Origin: Ruminococcus sp. AM36-2AA
GTDB lineage: Bacteria; Bacillota; Clostridia; Lachnospirales; Lachnospiraceae
Assembly (NCBI RefSeq): GCF_003461955.1
Contig: NZ_QTYB01000005.1
Span: 1 to 64,000, forward strand
Direction of reading: 5' to 3'
Length of the DNA stretch: 64,000 nucleotides
Both the position numbers and the translations under genes were made by a program. Numbering within the stretch: the first letter of the stretch is position 1; the number at the start of each line of letters is the position of its first letter. A model generated the notes under the pieces. That model saw only the letters and a list, made by a program, of their open reading frames with translations, was not told the DNA's origin and made no database searches. Below are positions 1 through 7,979 of this stretch, piece by piece.

Positions 1-102
1 AGCCCGAACGCCCTCCCTCGCGCTCCCACCCCGTTGGGCACGGAAAGGAGTGTTACATCTTTGATGTGTAACACGGTTGACTTTTGTCTGTATGCTGCGG
101 TA

Positions 103-320
103 TTCAGAGTGGGACGCTGTGCCGATCTGGGTTCCTGGGTTCTTCGGCACTTATAGTGGAATGGTATACTGAGCTGGTTTCCGAACTCTTCAATATTTAC
201 AGTGGAACGTTATACTAATCTGGTTTCCAAACTCTTCAATATTTATAATGAGTCGTTATTCCAATCCTTCTTCTGGTCTCTTCGGTATCTGCGCTGAGAC
301 GCTACGCCGATACAGCTGCC
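103..320. repeat. 46-bp degenerate tandem repeats (upstream part of structured repeat, copy A)
   Basis: Four to five diverged units with a 46-bp period; unit starts are clear at 151, 197 and 243, each ending in a CTTCAATAT- or CTTCGGTAT-like stretch. The same 46-bp period recurs at 10886 and 10932 ahead of the second giant hairpin, and both arrays follow the same GTTGACTTTTGTCTGTATGC sequence (75-94 here). No plausible gene overlaps it. Bases 1-74 hold no gene that I recognise. Confidence 0.8.
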
Positions 321-407
321 CTTTCACAATCCCAGGACAGGACGCCCCGCGTCCGCTTCCGTCCCCTGCCCGGGTTTTATCTTTTTTCCTGCCGGCTGGA
401 AGTGTCA

Positions 408-614
408 GCCAGAGGGAGAGGATATCGGTTCGGGCTGTTGCGGAGGAGGGGTGATACAACTTAGGTCCCGGGAGAGGGCGTTATTGCGGCAGGGTCGGCT
501 GTTTGAGCCAGCGGCGAGTTCTGGCCCTGCCGCAATGGTTTTAGCCATCTCACGGAACCTTAGTTGTATCCCCCGACGGAGTCCTTGCCCGGGCCGATAT
601 CCTCTCCCTCTGGC
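408..614 (+). repeat. Giant nested inverted repeat, copy A
   Basis: Outer arms 408-428 and 594-614 are 21-bp perfect complements. Inside are a second stem (453-461 with 562-570) and an apical stem (486-494 with 525-533), around a loop reading TGTTTGAGC...GCGAGTT. Copies B (11033-11234) and C (52307-52517) have the same nesting with different stem sequences that still pair. Orientation is given from the loop motif. It lies just past the terminator of the minus-strand metal regulator. Open frames across it are palindrome artefacts. I cannot name the family. Confidence 0.85.
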
Positions 615-677
615 GTCCGCCTTTCTCTCCACCTTCCGGAACCTTAGCAGTTCCCCCGACAGCGTCCCTCCAGCCAC

Positions 678-709
678 AAAAAAAGCAGGAAGCTCCGCAC
701 ACTCCCTGC
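678..709 (-). terminator. Rho-independent terminator of the CsoR-type gene
   Basis: On the minus strand GCAGGGA (703-709) pairs with TCCTGC (685-690), followed by seven T (678-684). It lies 46 bp past the regulator's stop codon. Confidence 0.75.
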
Positions 710-755
710 AAACTCTCACACAACCAAAAGCCCTACACCCCAGCAAAAAAATCCC

Positions 756-1031
756 CTACTTCATATTCGCAAACCTCTCCACAGCCTTAGTAAAATTCTC
801 AATCGTCTTATCCGCATCCCCATGCTCAATACCATCTCTCACACAATGCTGGATATGCCCCTCAAGCACAACCTGTCCAACCTTATGCAAAGCCGACTTC
901 GCCGCATTGATCTGAGATAAAATATCCTCACACGGAATATCCTCATCCACCATTCGATCAATTGCCTGAACCTGACCAACAATCTTCTTAAGTCTCCTGT
1001 GAATATTTTCCGAGTCCATACACTGCTTCAT
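756..1031 (-). CDS. CsoR/FrmR-family metal-sensing transcriptional repressor
   Basis: A 91-residue all-helical DUF156 protein. The family binds promoter DNA as a tetramer and lets go when metal (usually Cu(I)) or another effector binds. The copper triad of CsoR is visible as Cys34, His59 and Cys63, with the family's H-x3-C spacing in GHIQHC, so Cu(I) sensing is the best guess; the FrmR and RcnR branches differ at these sites. The ATG at 1031 was chosen over an upstream in-frame ATG because TTGGAGGTAAT precedes it directly. No copper ATPase or chaperone is adjacent, so its targets probably lie elsewhere. The gene has its own promoter and terminator. Confidence 0.9.
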   Translation of the reverse strand: MKQCMDSENIHRRLKKIVGQVQAIDRMVDEDIPCEDILSQINAAKSALHKVGQVVLEGHIQHCVRDGIEHGDADKTIENFTKAVERFANMK

Positions 1032-1108
1032 ATTATTACCTCCAATATCAAAAGTCACAGTCAACAGACATCCGCGCATCCACACCACTGACTGTCCCTG
1101 TCACTTTT

Positions 1109-1137
1109 ATATTAAAGACCCCGCAACACCTTGTCAA
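1109..1137 (-). promoter_or_regulatory. Promoter of the CsoR-type gene
   Basis: Minus strand: -35 TTGACA (1132-1137), 17-bp spacer, -10 TAATAT (1109-1114). No G-rich CsoR-type operator is obvious around it. Confidence 0.75.
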
Positions 1138-1177
1138 GTTTTTCACCACACCTCACAAAAAGCATCTGTACACCATC

Positions 1178-2881
1178 TCATTTCTCACAAATCATAATTC
1201 CTTTCCTCACCCGTTCCGTAAGACTGTCCCCACCCTTACGATACCATTCCTCCACAAAAGAATCAAAAGAACTCACCGGCTTTTTCCCCATAATAATCTG
1301 AATAAAAGCCTTCTTCTCCAATGAACGCAACGTCTGAGGAATCTCCCCGTCACCATCCCCAAGATACTTTTTCTCCGGAGCATGATAATTCGCATCCACC
1401 AGAAGCCCAACCGCTGAAATCCTGGACTTATACGCAGCCCAGGCCTCCACCGAAGGCACCTCTGCACCAAGATACTCCCTGCAGGCATCAAAATAAGAAA
1501 CCTCAATGGCACTGAGATCCTCTCTCGTCTTTGCATCACCAGGACTGTAAAGCGCCTCCCGGATATGCCTCGTCACCATATAAGTAGCCTCATTATAATC
1601 CACATTGATCATCAGCGGACGCGCTGTAGGATCCACGTTCAGGGCAAAATAACTGTTCACCTCATCCGCATCCTCCGCTTCATACCTGGAATAATCAAAC
1701 AGCACGCTCAGGATCTTCATCACGATCTCCGGATGTTCATATCCCTTACGTACAACCACATACTTACTGTCCCAGAACGTAGAATACACTTCCACCGTCC
1801 GTTTTGCATCTGCAGTCAGATAATACGGTTCCCAGTCAGTCTCTTTATTCTTCCTATACTCATCCATAAGCGGATTATTGGGAGTCCACCAGAGGCCAAA
1901 AAACGCCCCGCACTTTCCATTCACCACAAGATCCCGGATGTTATTCTGTGCACGCAGTGCAAAATCCGGATCCAGGATCCCCTGCTTATAAAGCTCTCTT
2001 AAATACCCCAGAGCCTCTTTTGTCTCCTCCGTCAGTGATCCATAGACAATTTCTCCATCTGCATTTTTGATCCACTGCTGGGGATACGCACCGAACATTT
2101 CAAACACAGAGTCCACCGAATAACTGGTACTGACCGTACCCACAAGACCCGGATCACAGACAAGGCCCACAGGATCTTCGCCCTCTTCTGCCCCCATCCG
2201 GTTCTCCTGAAACGCACGGATCACAGAAAGCGCCTCGTCCAGGGTCTTCGGCTCTTTCACTCCCAATTGTTCCATCCAGTCACGCCTCAGCCACAAAAGC
2301 TGCGATCCGTCATCAATCGCAGTCTCCGGAAGCGCAAACAGCTTCCCGTCAAATGTTCCAGATGCCAGAAGCTCTTTTCCATAACTTTCATACATCTCCT
2401 GTATCTTATCGGAAGCACAGCTTTTGTATACTTCCGTCAGATCTTCGATCAGATCATTTTCAACCAGTTCTTCCAGAGTCTCCCTGTCCGATACCAGAAA
2501 AATATCCGGAAGATTCCGGTCTTTGACCAGGATATTCAGAGCTTCGTCGTACCGCTCCTCGCTCTCCATAAAAATATTCTTATTCTGAACATTCAATGTC
2601 TTTTTCAGATACCGGGTATAAGCATTATCTTCATAAGTCTGCCCTTCCGGGAGATTGGAATTATTGGTTCCCTTCATCTGTCCCAGTGTATAGGTTACAA
2701 GCTCCGGATATTTCCCCAGAGGCGAAGTTTCCGCTATATCCCAATTCTCACGGTCTTTTACAGATGAAACATCTCCGTCTGTTTTTTTCGTTCCCCCGGT
2801 CCCAAAAGAACACCCCGCCAGAAGTGTCAAGATCAGTATCGCACTAAAAAACAGCAACGTTTTTCTCGGACTACGTCTCAT
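1178..2881 (-). CDS. Extracellular solute-binding lipoprotein (carbohydrate ABC type)
   Basis: A 567-residue lipoprotein: signal peptide with hydrophobic core about residues 9-21 and lipobox LAGC (lipid Cys24). The mature part looks like the large LplA/YtcQ type of family 1 binding protein that captures oligosaccharides at the cell surface. It is the last gene after the response regulator and histidine kinase; its start lies inside the 3' end of the kinase gene (11-bp overlap), so translation is probably coupled. A separate binding protein at 9308 sits beside the permeases. This one may therefore supply the same permeases with another ligand or act as a sensory partner of the kinase; both roles are inference. 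Confidence 0.85.
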   Translation of the reverse strand: MRRSPRKTLLFFSAILILTLLAGCSFGTGGTKKTDGDVSSVKDRENWDIAETSPLGKYPELVTYTLGQMKGTNNSNLPEGQTYEDNAYTRYLKKTLNVQNKNIFMESEERYDEALNILVKDRNLPDIFLVSDRETLEELVENDLIEDLTEVYKSCASDKIQEMYESYGKELLASGTFDGKLFALPETAIDDGSQLLWLRRDWMEQLGVKEPKTLDEALSVIRAFQENRMGAEEGEDPVGLVCDPGLVGTVSTSYSVDSVFEMFGAYPQQWIKNADGEIVYGSLTEETKEALGYLRELYKQGILDPDFALRAQNNIRDLVVNGKCGAFFGLWWTPNNPLMDEYRKNKETDWEPYYLTADAKRTVEVYSTFWDSKYVVVRKGYEHPEIVMKILSVLFDYSRYEAEDADEVNSYFALNVDPTARPLMINVDYNEATYMVTRHIREALYSPGDAKTREDLSAIEVSYFDACREYLGAEVPSVEAWAAYKSRISAVGLLVDANYHAPEKKYLGDGDGEIPQTLRSLEKKAFIQIIMGKKPVSSFDSFVEEWYRKGGDSLTERVRKGIMICEK

Positions 2882-4580
2882 CTTTTTTCACCTCTTTCGG
2901 AATCCTCATATCCACTCTTGTTCCCTGCCCTACTTTGCTCAGGATCCGGATGGCATAATCCTCTCCATATAAAATACACATACGGTCATTGACATTTTTA
3001 AGACCATAGCCTTTTGCCTGATAGGTGATCAGTTTCTCTGCCTGCTCCTGTTCCATGCCCATTCCGTTATCTTCCACACGGATCACCACATCGCCCGCTT
3101 CTTCAAAGAAAGAAAGCCTCAGGATCTTTTCTCCTTCTTCCTTCACGTCCAGCCCATGTTCCAGCGCATTCTCAACGATAGGCTGCAAGGCAAGCTTCGG
3201 AACCAGTTCCTGCTGCACAGACGGATCAACGCTCCACTCCACTTTAAAATCATTGTCGTGCATGATCAGCTGGATTTCCAGATACGCCTCGATATTCCGG
3301 ATACAGTTTTCCACAGTCACCATATCCGCCCCTTTACTCAATGCAGTCCGATAAAACGTAGACAATGCCAGGGTCACACGGCTGATCTCCTTTTGTCGGC
3401 TTTTAATTGCCATCCAGTTTATAATAGAAAGAGAATTATAAAGAAAATGCGGATTGATCTGAGCAGTCAGGGCTTTCAGCTCAAATTCTTTCAAAGCAAT
3501 CTTGTTTTCATAAACCTCTTCGATCAGACGATTGATCTCATCCATCATATGCCGGAAACTTCTTACCAGCTGTCCCACTTCATCTCTGGAATCACTGTAA
3601 ACTGTAACTTCACGGCTTCCCTGATTCACCTGTTCCATATTTCTGGTAAGCTGCTCGATCTTTCTGGTGAACAATGTGGAAAACGTCATTCCCAGTACGA
3701 TAATGATCACAACACAAAATCCGATCAGCGGAATCTCACTGATCAGCACTTTGGAAACCGAACTCTCGATCACTGCTGGCGGCTTGTAAAAATAATATGT
3801 CCACCTTGTCTCATGGCCGCTGCTGCTGACATAGGTATATTCTTCCCGCAGACGGTCCAGCATTTTTCCGGTTTCTTTCTGTGCGGAAATATCACTGGCT
3901 GCAAGGTTTTCTCCATGATAAACGATATTTTGGCGGTTATCTACCACAAGGCCGCCGGAATTCCGTTCAATAATATTGGCAAGAGGACGGAATACTTTTC
4001 CATAATCCAGCGTAATACAGAGAACAGCTTCCCGCGTCTTCCCATCGTAAATTTCCCGGACTGCTGCGATCTGGCGGTTGTCCCGGTCCACGATCCACTG
4101 AACTGTCACACTGTCATCCAGTTTGTCACTCCACCATTCCCCCTCTACTTCCGAGAGCGGAGCCAGGGTATATTCATGACGCACGGGAATGCTTTCCGCA
4201 AAAAGCTGAATCCCAAGAATCGCTTCGTGATAGGATTTTGGCACTGTAAGCAGCGGATCCACCACTTCCGTATACTGTTCATAGGCAGTATAACGGTCCA
4301 TGTCTTTATTCTGGATCACCTCCTGGATCTCCGGGGAATAAGTAAGATAATTCAGAAGACTGGCATAAATCTCAATCTGCCCGTCAATATTTTCCCGGGT
4401 CTGTTCCAGAATGGAATACATATCTTCCATCTCATTCTTCCGGACAAGACTGCTCATACGGCTGTGGCTGTAAAGCGCAAGAACAGTCATCGGTACCAGA
4501 GAAACCACTACAAGAAGAATGGTCAGCTTGTACCGGTATTTCATATCGTTATACTTCTTCAGAAGCCTCTTCATCCTCAT
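2871..4580 (-). CDS. YesM-family sensor histidine kinase
   Basis: A 569-residue membrane kinase. A first TM segment lies near residues 15-38 and a second near 280-300, with an extracytoplasmic sensor region between them, then HAMP, the His_kinase domain and HATPase_c. The phospho-acceptor is His378 in AQINPHFLYN, typical of the LytS/YesM class; the ATP site shows EDNGMGM. ATG at 4580 was chosen because GGAAAGGAAACA precedes it; it overlaps the end of the response regulator by 32 bp. Known relatives sense extracellular carbohydrate, often through a binding protein, and activate transporter operons via an AraC-type partner. The partner is the gene just upstream. Confidence 0.92.
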   Translation of the reverse strand: MRMKRLLKKYNDMKYRYKLTILLVVVSLVPMTVLALYSHSRMSSLVRKNEMEDMYSILEQTRENIDGQIEIYASLLNYLTYSPEIQEVIQNKDMDRYTAYEQYTEVVDPLLTVPKSYHEAILGIQLFAESIPVRHEYTLAPLSEVEGEWWSDKLDDSVTVQWIVDRDNRQIAAVREIYDGKTREAVLCITLDYGKVFRPLANIIERNSGGLVVDNRQNIVYHGENLAASDISAQKETGKMLDRLREEYTYVSSSGHETRWTYYFYKPPAVIESSVSKVLISEIPLIGFCVVIIIVLGMTFSTLFTRKIEQLTRNMEQVNQGSREVTVYSDSRDEVGQLVRSFRHMMDEINRLIEEVYENKIALKEFELKALTAQINPHFLYNSLSIINWMAIKSRQKEISRVTLALSTFYRTALSKGADMVTVENCIRNIEAYLEIQLIMHDNDFKVEWSVDPSVQQELVPKLALQPIVENALEHGLDVKEEGEKILRLSFFEEAGDVVIRVEDNGMGMEQEQAEKLITYQAKGYGLKNVNDRMCILYGEDYAIRILSKVGQGTRVDMRIPKEVKKDET

Positions 4581-6087
4581 TGTTTCCTTTCCTGTAGGAT
4601 TCCGGGCTGCTTCCGTAATATTCCCGGAAGCTCCGGCAGAAATACGAAGAATTGGCAAATCCTACCTTCTCGCTGACCATGGCTACCTTCATATTGGTAG
4701 TGCAGAGAAGTTCCTTGGCTTTTTCCATGCGGAACACACGGATAAAACGGTTCAGGTTCATTCCGGTTTCTTTTTTGAAAATAAAGCTGAGATAGCCCGA
4801 AGAAAGATATACTTTTTCCGCCAGGGTTTCCAGATTGAGATCTTCCGCATAGTGATTGTAGATATAATTTTTCACTGCTGCCACCTCATCTCTTGATTCG
4901 CTCATGGAACGCTCCAGAAACGCTTCGTACTGGCGGATATTTTTCTCCGTAACTTCAATGATCTCCTGAATGGTCGAACAGCCATACAGATGATCCACTT
5001 CCAGATCCAGCCTGTGCTCTCCCGCAAAACGGTTCTCCTGAAACAGTTCCCGTATTACATTGGAAAAAACAAATTTCACATACATGGCAGAAAACTGGGT
5101 GTTGGACTGATATTTGGATGCCAGGCTGTGAAAATGGCTCCACAGCTGTTTCACATCTTTTCTGGAAATATCTTCTGAAATTTTTTCCATCAGTCTGGAA
5201 TCCTGTTCTTCCTCTCCGGTATTTTTTTCCTCTTCTTCCTCGCTGGTGTAAATATGGATGTCCGGATGATAAAATTTCTCTTCCATCTGCTGCTCCAGCT
5301 GTTCCATGATCCCCGGCAGTTCCCGGTATCCGTCAAAACGCCGGCTTACAGCCAGGTGAAAACGGGCAGGATGAAGGCGTTTCAGAAGACTGTAGACATT
5401 TTTTGCCACAAGGGTATAATCGCAGTACACATCTTTAAAAAGAAGCAGGGACTGACGGCCATTGAGATTCAGATAGAAAAAAGACCGGCGAAGTTCTGCC
5501 TGGATCTCAAGAGGCACCTCATCACTGGCAGAATCAAAAAAAGATTCATCGGATTCAATAAGGATTGCACAGTGCCACTGCTCCCAGATGGCAAAATCCA
5601 CAATCCCTTCCGCTTCTTTCAGACGTTCCCGGTCACCAGAATAAAGATAACTCTGAAGAAAATACTGTTGAAGAAAACTTTTTTCTTTTATGGACTGCTG
5701 CTCTTTATTTTTCCGTGATGCGATCTCTTTCTGAATTTTCTGTATGGTGTCATGAAAGCGGTCCGGATCCACCGGTTTCAGCACGTAATCGGTCACACCA
5801 TAACGGATCGCCTCCTGGGCAAAAGCAAAATCTCCATAACCGCTGAAAATGATAATTTCCAGATCCGGATATTCCTCCCTTGCTTTTTTTGAAAGCTCCA
5901 GACCATCCATATGGGGCATCTTGATATCTGTCAGCATCAGATCTACAGGATGCTTTCTCAATTCATTTAATGCCAGCTTGCCATTGGCTGCCTCATAAAT
6001 TTCCCATTCACCTTCTTCCATGGACAGAAGAAATCGGATTCCCTCCCGTTCCAGTTTTTCGTCATCTACCACCAAAACTCTGTACAT
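4549..6087 (-). CDS. YesN-type response regulator with AraC DNA-binding domain
   Basis: A 512-residue regulator. The receiver domain (1-120) has acidic residues D8 and D9, phospho-acceptor D54 in LTDIKMP and Lys in YVLKP. A long middle region of unclear fold follows, then two AraC helix-turn-helix motifs at the C-terminus (VKNYIYNHYAEDLNLETLA and FANSSYFCRSF). ATG at 6087 begins the conserved MYRVLVVDDE and has an AGGTGGGGA ribosome site; an upstream in-frame ATG would run through an inverted repeat. It overlaps the kinase gene and probably activates the ABC sugar genes that precede it. Confidence 0.93.
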   Translation of the reverse strand: MYRVLVVDDEKLEREGIRFLLSMEEGEWEIYEAANGKLALNELRKHPVDLMLTDIKMPHMDGLELSKKAREEYPDLEIIIFSGYGDFAFAQEAIRYGVTDYVLKPVDPDRFHDTIQKIQKEIASRKNKEQQSIKEKSFLQQYFLQSYLYSGDRERLKEAEGIVDFAIWEQWHCAILIESDESFFDSASDEVPLEIQAELRRSFFYLNLNGRQSLLLFKDVYCDYTLVAKNVYSLLKRLHPARFHLAVSRRFDGYRELPGIMEQLEQQMEEKFYHPDIHIYTSEEEEEKNTGEEEQDSRLMEKISEDISRKDVKQLWSHFHSLASKYQSNTQFSAMYVKFVFSNVIRELFQENRFAGEHRLDLEVDHLYGCSTIQEIIEVTEKNIRQYEAFLERSMSESRDEVAAVKNYIYNHYAEDLNLETLAEKVYLSSGYLSFIFKKETGMNLNRFIRVFRMEKAKELLCTTNMKVAMVSEKVGFANSSYFCRSFREYYGSSPESYRKGNNEDEEASEEV

Positions 6088-6106
6088 TCCCCACCTCGCC
6101 AAATAT

Positions 6107-6140
6107 GGCCTGATCCACGTAAAGACACGCAGATCAGGCC
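6107..6140. terminator. Inverted repeat between permease and regulator genes
   Basis: GGCCTGATC (6107-6115) pairs with GATCAGGCC (6132-6140) across a 16-nt loop. The T-rich tract GTTTTTCTTT is on the plus-strand side, so for the minus-strand operon it is at best a partial attenuator or processing hairpin that could lower regulator expression relative to the transporter genes. Confidence 0.5.
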
Positions 6141-6176
6141 GTTTTTCTTTCATTTTAACATTATTCAACTGATTTG

Positions 6177-7013
6177 TCAGCCCTTAACCGCTCCTGCAAC
6201 CACACCTTCAATGATGTATTTCTGGCATGCAAGATAAAAGGCAATGATCGGAATGATGGAAAGTACCAGAACACCCATCATTGCTCCCATATCAATGGTT
6301 CCGTAACCACCTTTCAGGTACTGGATGGCAATGGAAATAGTCTTGTATTTCTTGATATCAAGTACCAGATACGGAAGAAGATAATCGTTCCAGATCCACA
6401 TGGTTTCCAGGATCGCAACCGTTACACAGGTCGGTTTCATAACCGGAAGAACTACTTTAAAAAATGTCTGGATCGGGGTACAGCCATCGATCATGGCAGC
6501 TTCCTCGATCTCGATCGGAATGGATTTTACAAAACCGCTGAACATAAATACCGCAAGTCCTGCTCCATATCCAAGATAAATGATGATCAGTCCCCACGGA
6601 GTATTCAGCTTCAGAATGTTTGCGATCTTGGAAAGAGTAAACATTACCATCTGGAATGGTACGACCATGGAAAACAGACACAGCATGTACATGGTTTTTG
6701 TCAGCGTGTTGGTAACACGGTTGATGTACCAGGCACACATGGAGGTACAGAGCAGAATTACCGCAACCGAAAATACTGTGATAAATAATGTCCATCCAAA
6801 TGCCTGGAAAAATCCAGTTTTTGTAAGACCATTTACATAGTTTTCCAGACCTACGAACATTTTATCCGTCGGGATTGCAAAAGGATAACGGCTGATGTAT
6901 GCTTTTTTCTTAAAAGAATTGATCAAAACCAGAAGGATCGGAAAAATATAAGCAACAGATACCACACTCAGGATCGCAGTCCACAGACCGCTGAATTTTA
7001 CTTTTTTATTCAT
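6177..7013 (-). CDS. Carbohydrate ABC transporter permease, MalG type
   Basis: A 278-residue inner permease with six predicted TM segments. The EAA loop that contacts the ATPase reads IEIEEAAMIDGCTPIQTFFKV. MalG-type subunits pair with a MalF-type subunit to form the channel. Its start overlaps the stop of the upstream permease (TAATG), a sign of translational coupling. No ATPase subunit is encoded here, so the system must borrow an MsmK/UgpC-type multitask ATPase from elsewhere, as is common in Firmicutes. Confidence 0.93.
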   Translation of the reverse strand: MNKKVKFSGLWTAILSVVSVAYIFPILLVLINSFKKKAYISRYPFAIPTDKMFVGLENYVNGLTKTGFFQAFGWTLFITVFSVAVILLCTSMCAWYINRVTNTLTKTMYMLCLFSMVVPFQMVMFTLSKIANILKLNTPWGLIIIYLGYGAGLAVFMFSGFVKSIPIEIEEAAMIDGCTPIQTFFKVVLPVMKPTCVTVAILETMWIWNDYLLPYLVLDIKKYKTISIAIQYLKGGYGTIDMGAMMGVLVLSIIPIIAFYLACQKYIIEGVVAGAVKG

Positions 7014-7861
7014 TACTGCTGTACCTCCTTACTTCTTGTGAGACGATTCTGGATCATGGCAATTGCTCCAACCAGGATAAAGAAGATCACGGCCTTCGCC
7101 TGTCCTACACCTTCCCATCCGGTACGTCCATAGAAGGTATTGTAAATATTCAGTGCAAGCATTTCTGACATATTGGAAGGCTCACCATTTGTAAGAGCAA
7201 GGTTCTGGTCAAAAAGCTTGAAGGAGTTGGTAAGTGTCAGGAAAGTACAGATGGTGATGGACGGCATGACCATAGGAATGATCACATTTTTCAGAAGCTG
7301 TCCTTTGTTTGCACCATCGATCTGTGCAGCCTCGATCAGCTCACCCGGGATATTCTGGATACCTGCAATGTAAATGATCATCATATATCCGATCTGCTGC
7401 CAGCACATCAGGATCACAAGGCCCCAGAATCCGTAAACAGAAGAATATGTAAGTGTTTTATTGATCTGAAGAAGCAGACCGTTTAACAGAAGCTGCCATA
7501 CATAACCAAGGATGATACCACCGATCAGGTTTGGCATAAAAAATACGGTACGGAATATATTGGTTCCTTTGATCTTCTTGGTCAGAAGCAACGCAACTGC
7601 AAAACCGATCACATTGATCAGAACTACTGATACAACCGTAAATGCGGTGGTGTACCATAATGCATGTCCAAAGGTTCCATCCTCAGTAAAAATCTTCACA
7701 TAGTTCTGTAATCCCACGAATTTTGCATCCGTTACTGTGGTAAATTTACAGAAGGAAAGATACACGCCCATGATAAAGGGAACGATAAATCCAATGGTAA
7801 ATGCCAGCAGGGTAGGCAGGACAAAAACCGGAAAATACTTTTTCATCATCTTATTCTGCAT
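7013..7861 (-). CDS. Carbohydrate ABC transporter permease, MalF type
   Basis: A 282-residue permease, six predicted TM segments, with the EAA motif ELIEAAQIDGANKGQLLKNV near the C-terminal third. It is the MalF/UgpA-type partner of the downstream subunit. ATG at 7861 was chosen because GGAGAAAGGAAGAG precedes it; an earlier in-frame ATG lacks this. It sits 118 bp after the binding-protein gene. Confidence 0.93.
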   Translation of the reverse strand: MQNKMMKKYFPVFVLPTLLAFTIGFIVPFIMGVYLSFCKFTTVTDAKFVGLQNYVKIFTEDGTFGHALWYTTAFTVVSVVLINVIGFAVALLLTKKIKGTNIFRTVFFMPNLIGGIILGYVWQLLLNGLLLQINKTLTYSSVYGFWGLVILMCWQQIGYMMIIYIAGIQNIPGELIEAAQIDGANKGQLLKNVIIPMVMPSITICTFLTLTNSFKLFDQNLALTNGEPSNMSEMLALNIYNTFYGRTGWEGVGQAKAVIFFILVGAIAMIQNRLTRSKEVQQ

Positions 7862-7979
7862 GTTTTCTCTTCCTTTCTCCTGAGGATGCATCCTTCCCTA
7901 CTTTACGCATCCTCCCTTCATTGAAAGAGGCAGGCGGAAACCGCCCACCCCTTCGTGATCACGTTTCAGTTATACCTTA

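Noticed and set aside
405-915. Small open frames across giant hairpin A
   Set aside because: Both strands are open because the sequence is palindromic; no start signals or domains.
3156-4676. A 506-codon plus-strand frame opposite the histidine kinase
   Set aside because: Antisense to a well-supported kinase gene, with no start signal.
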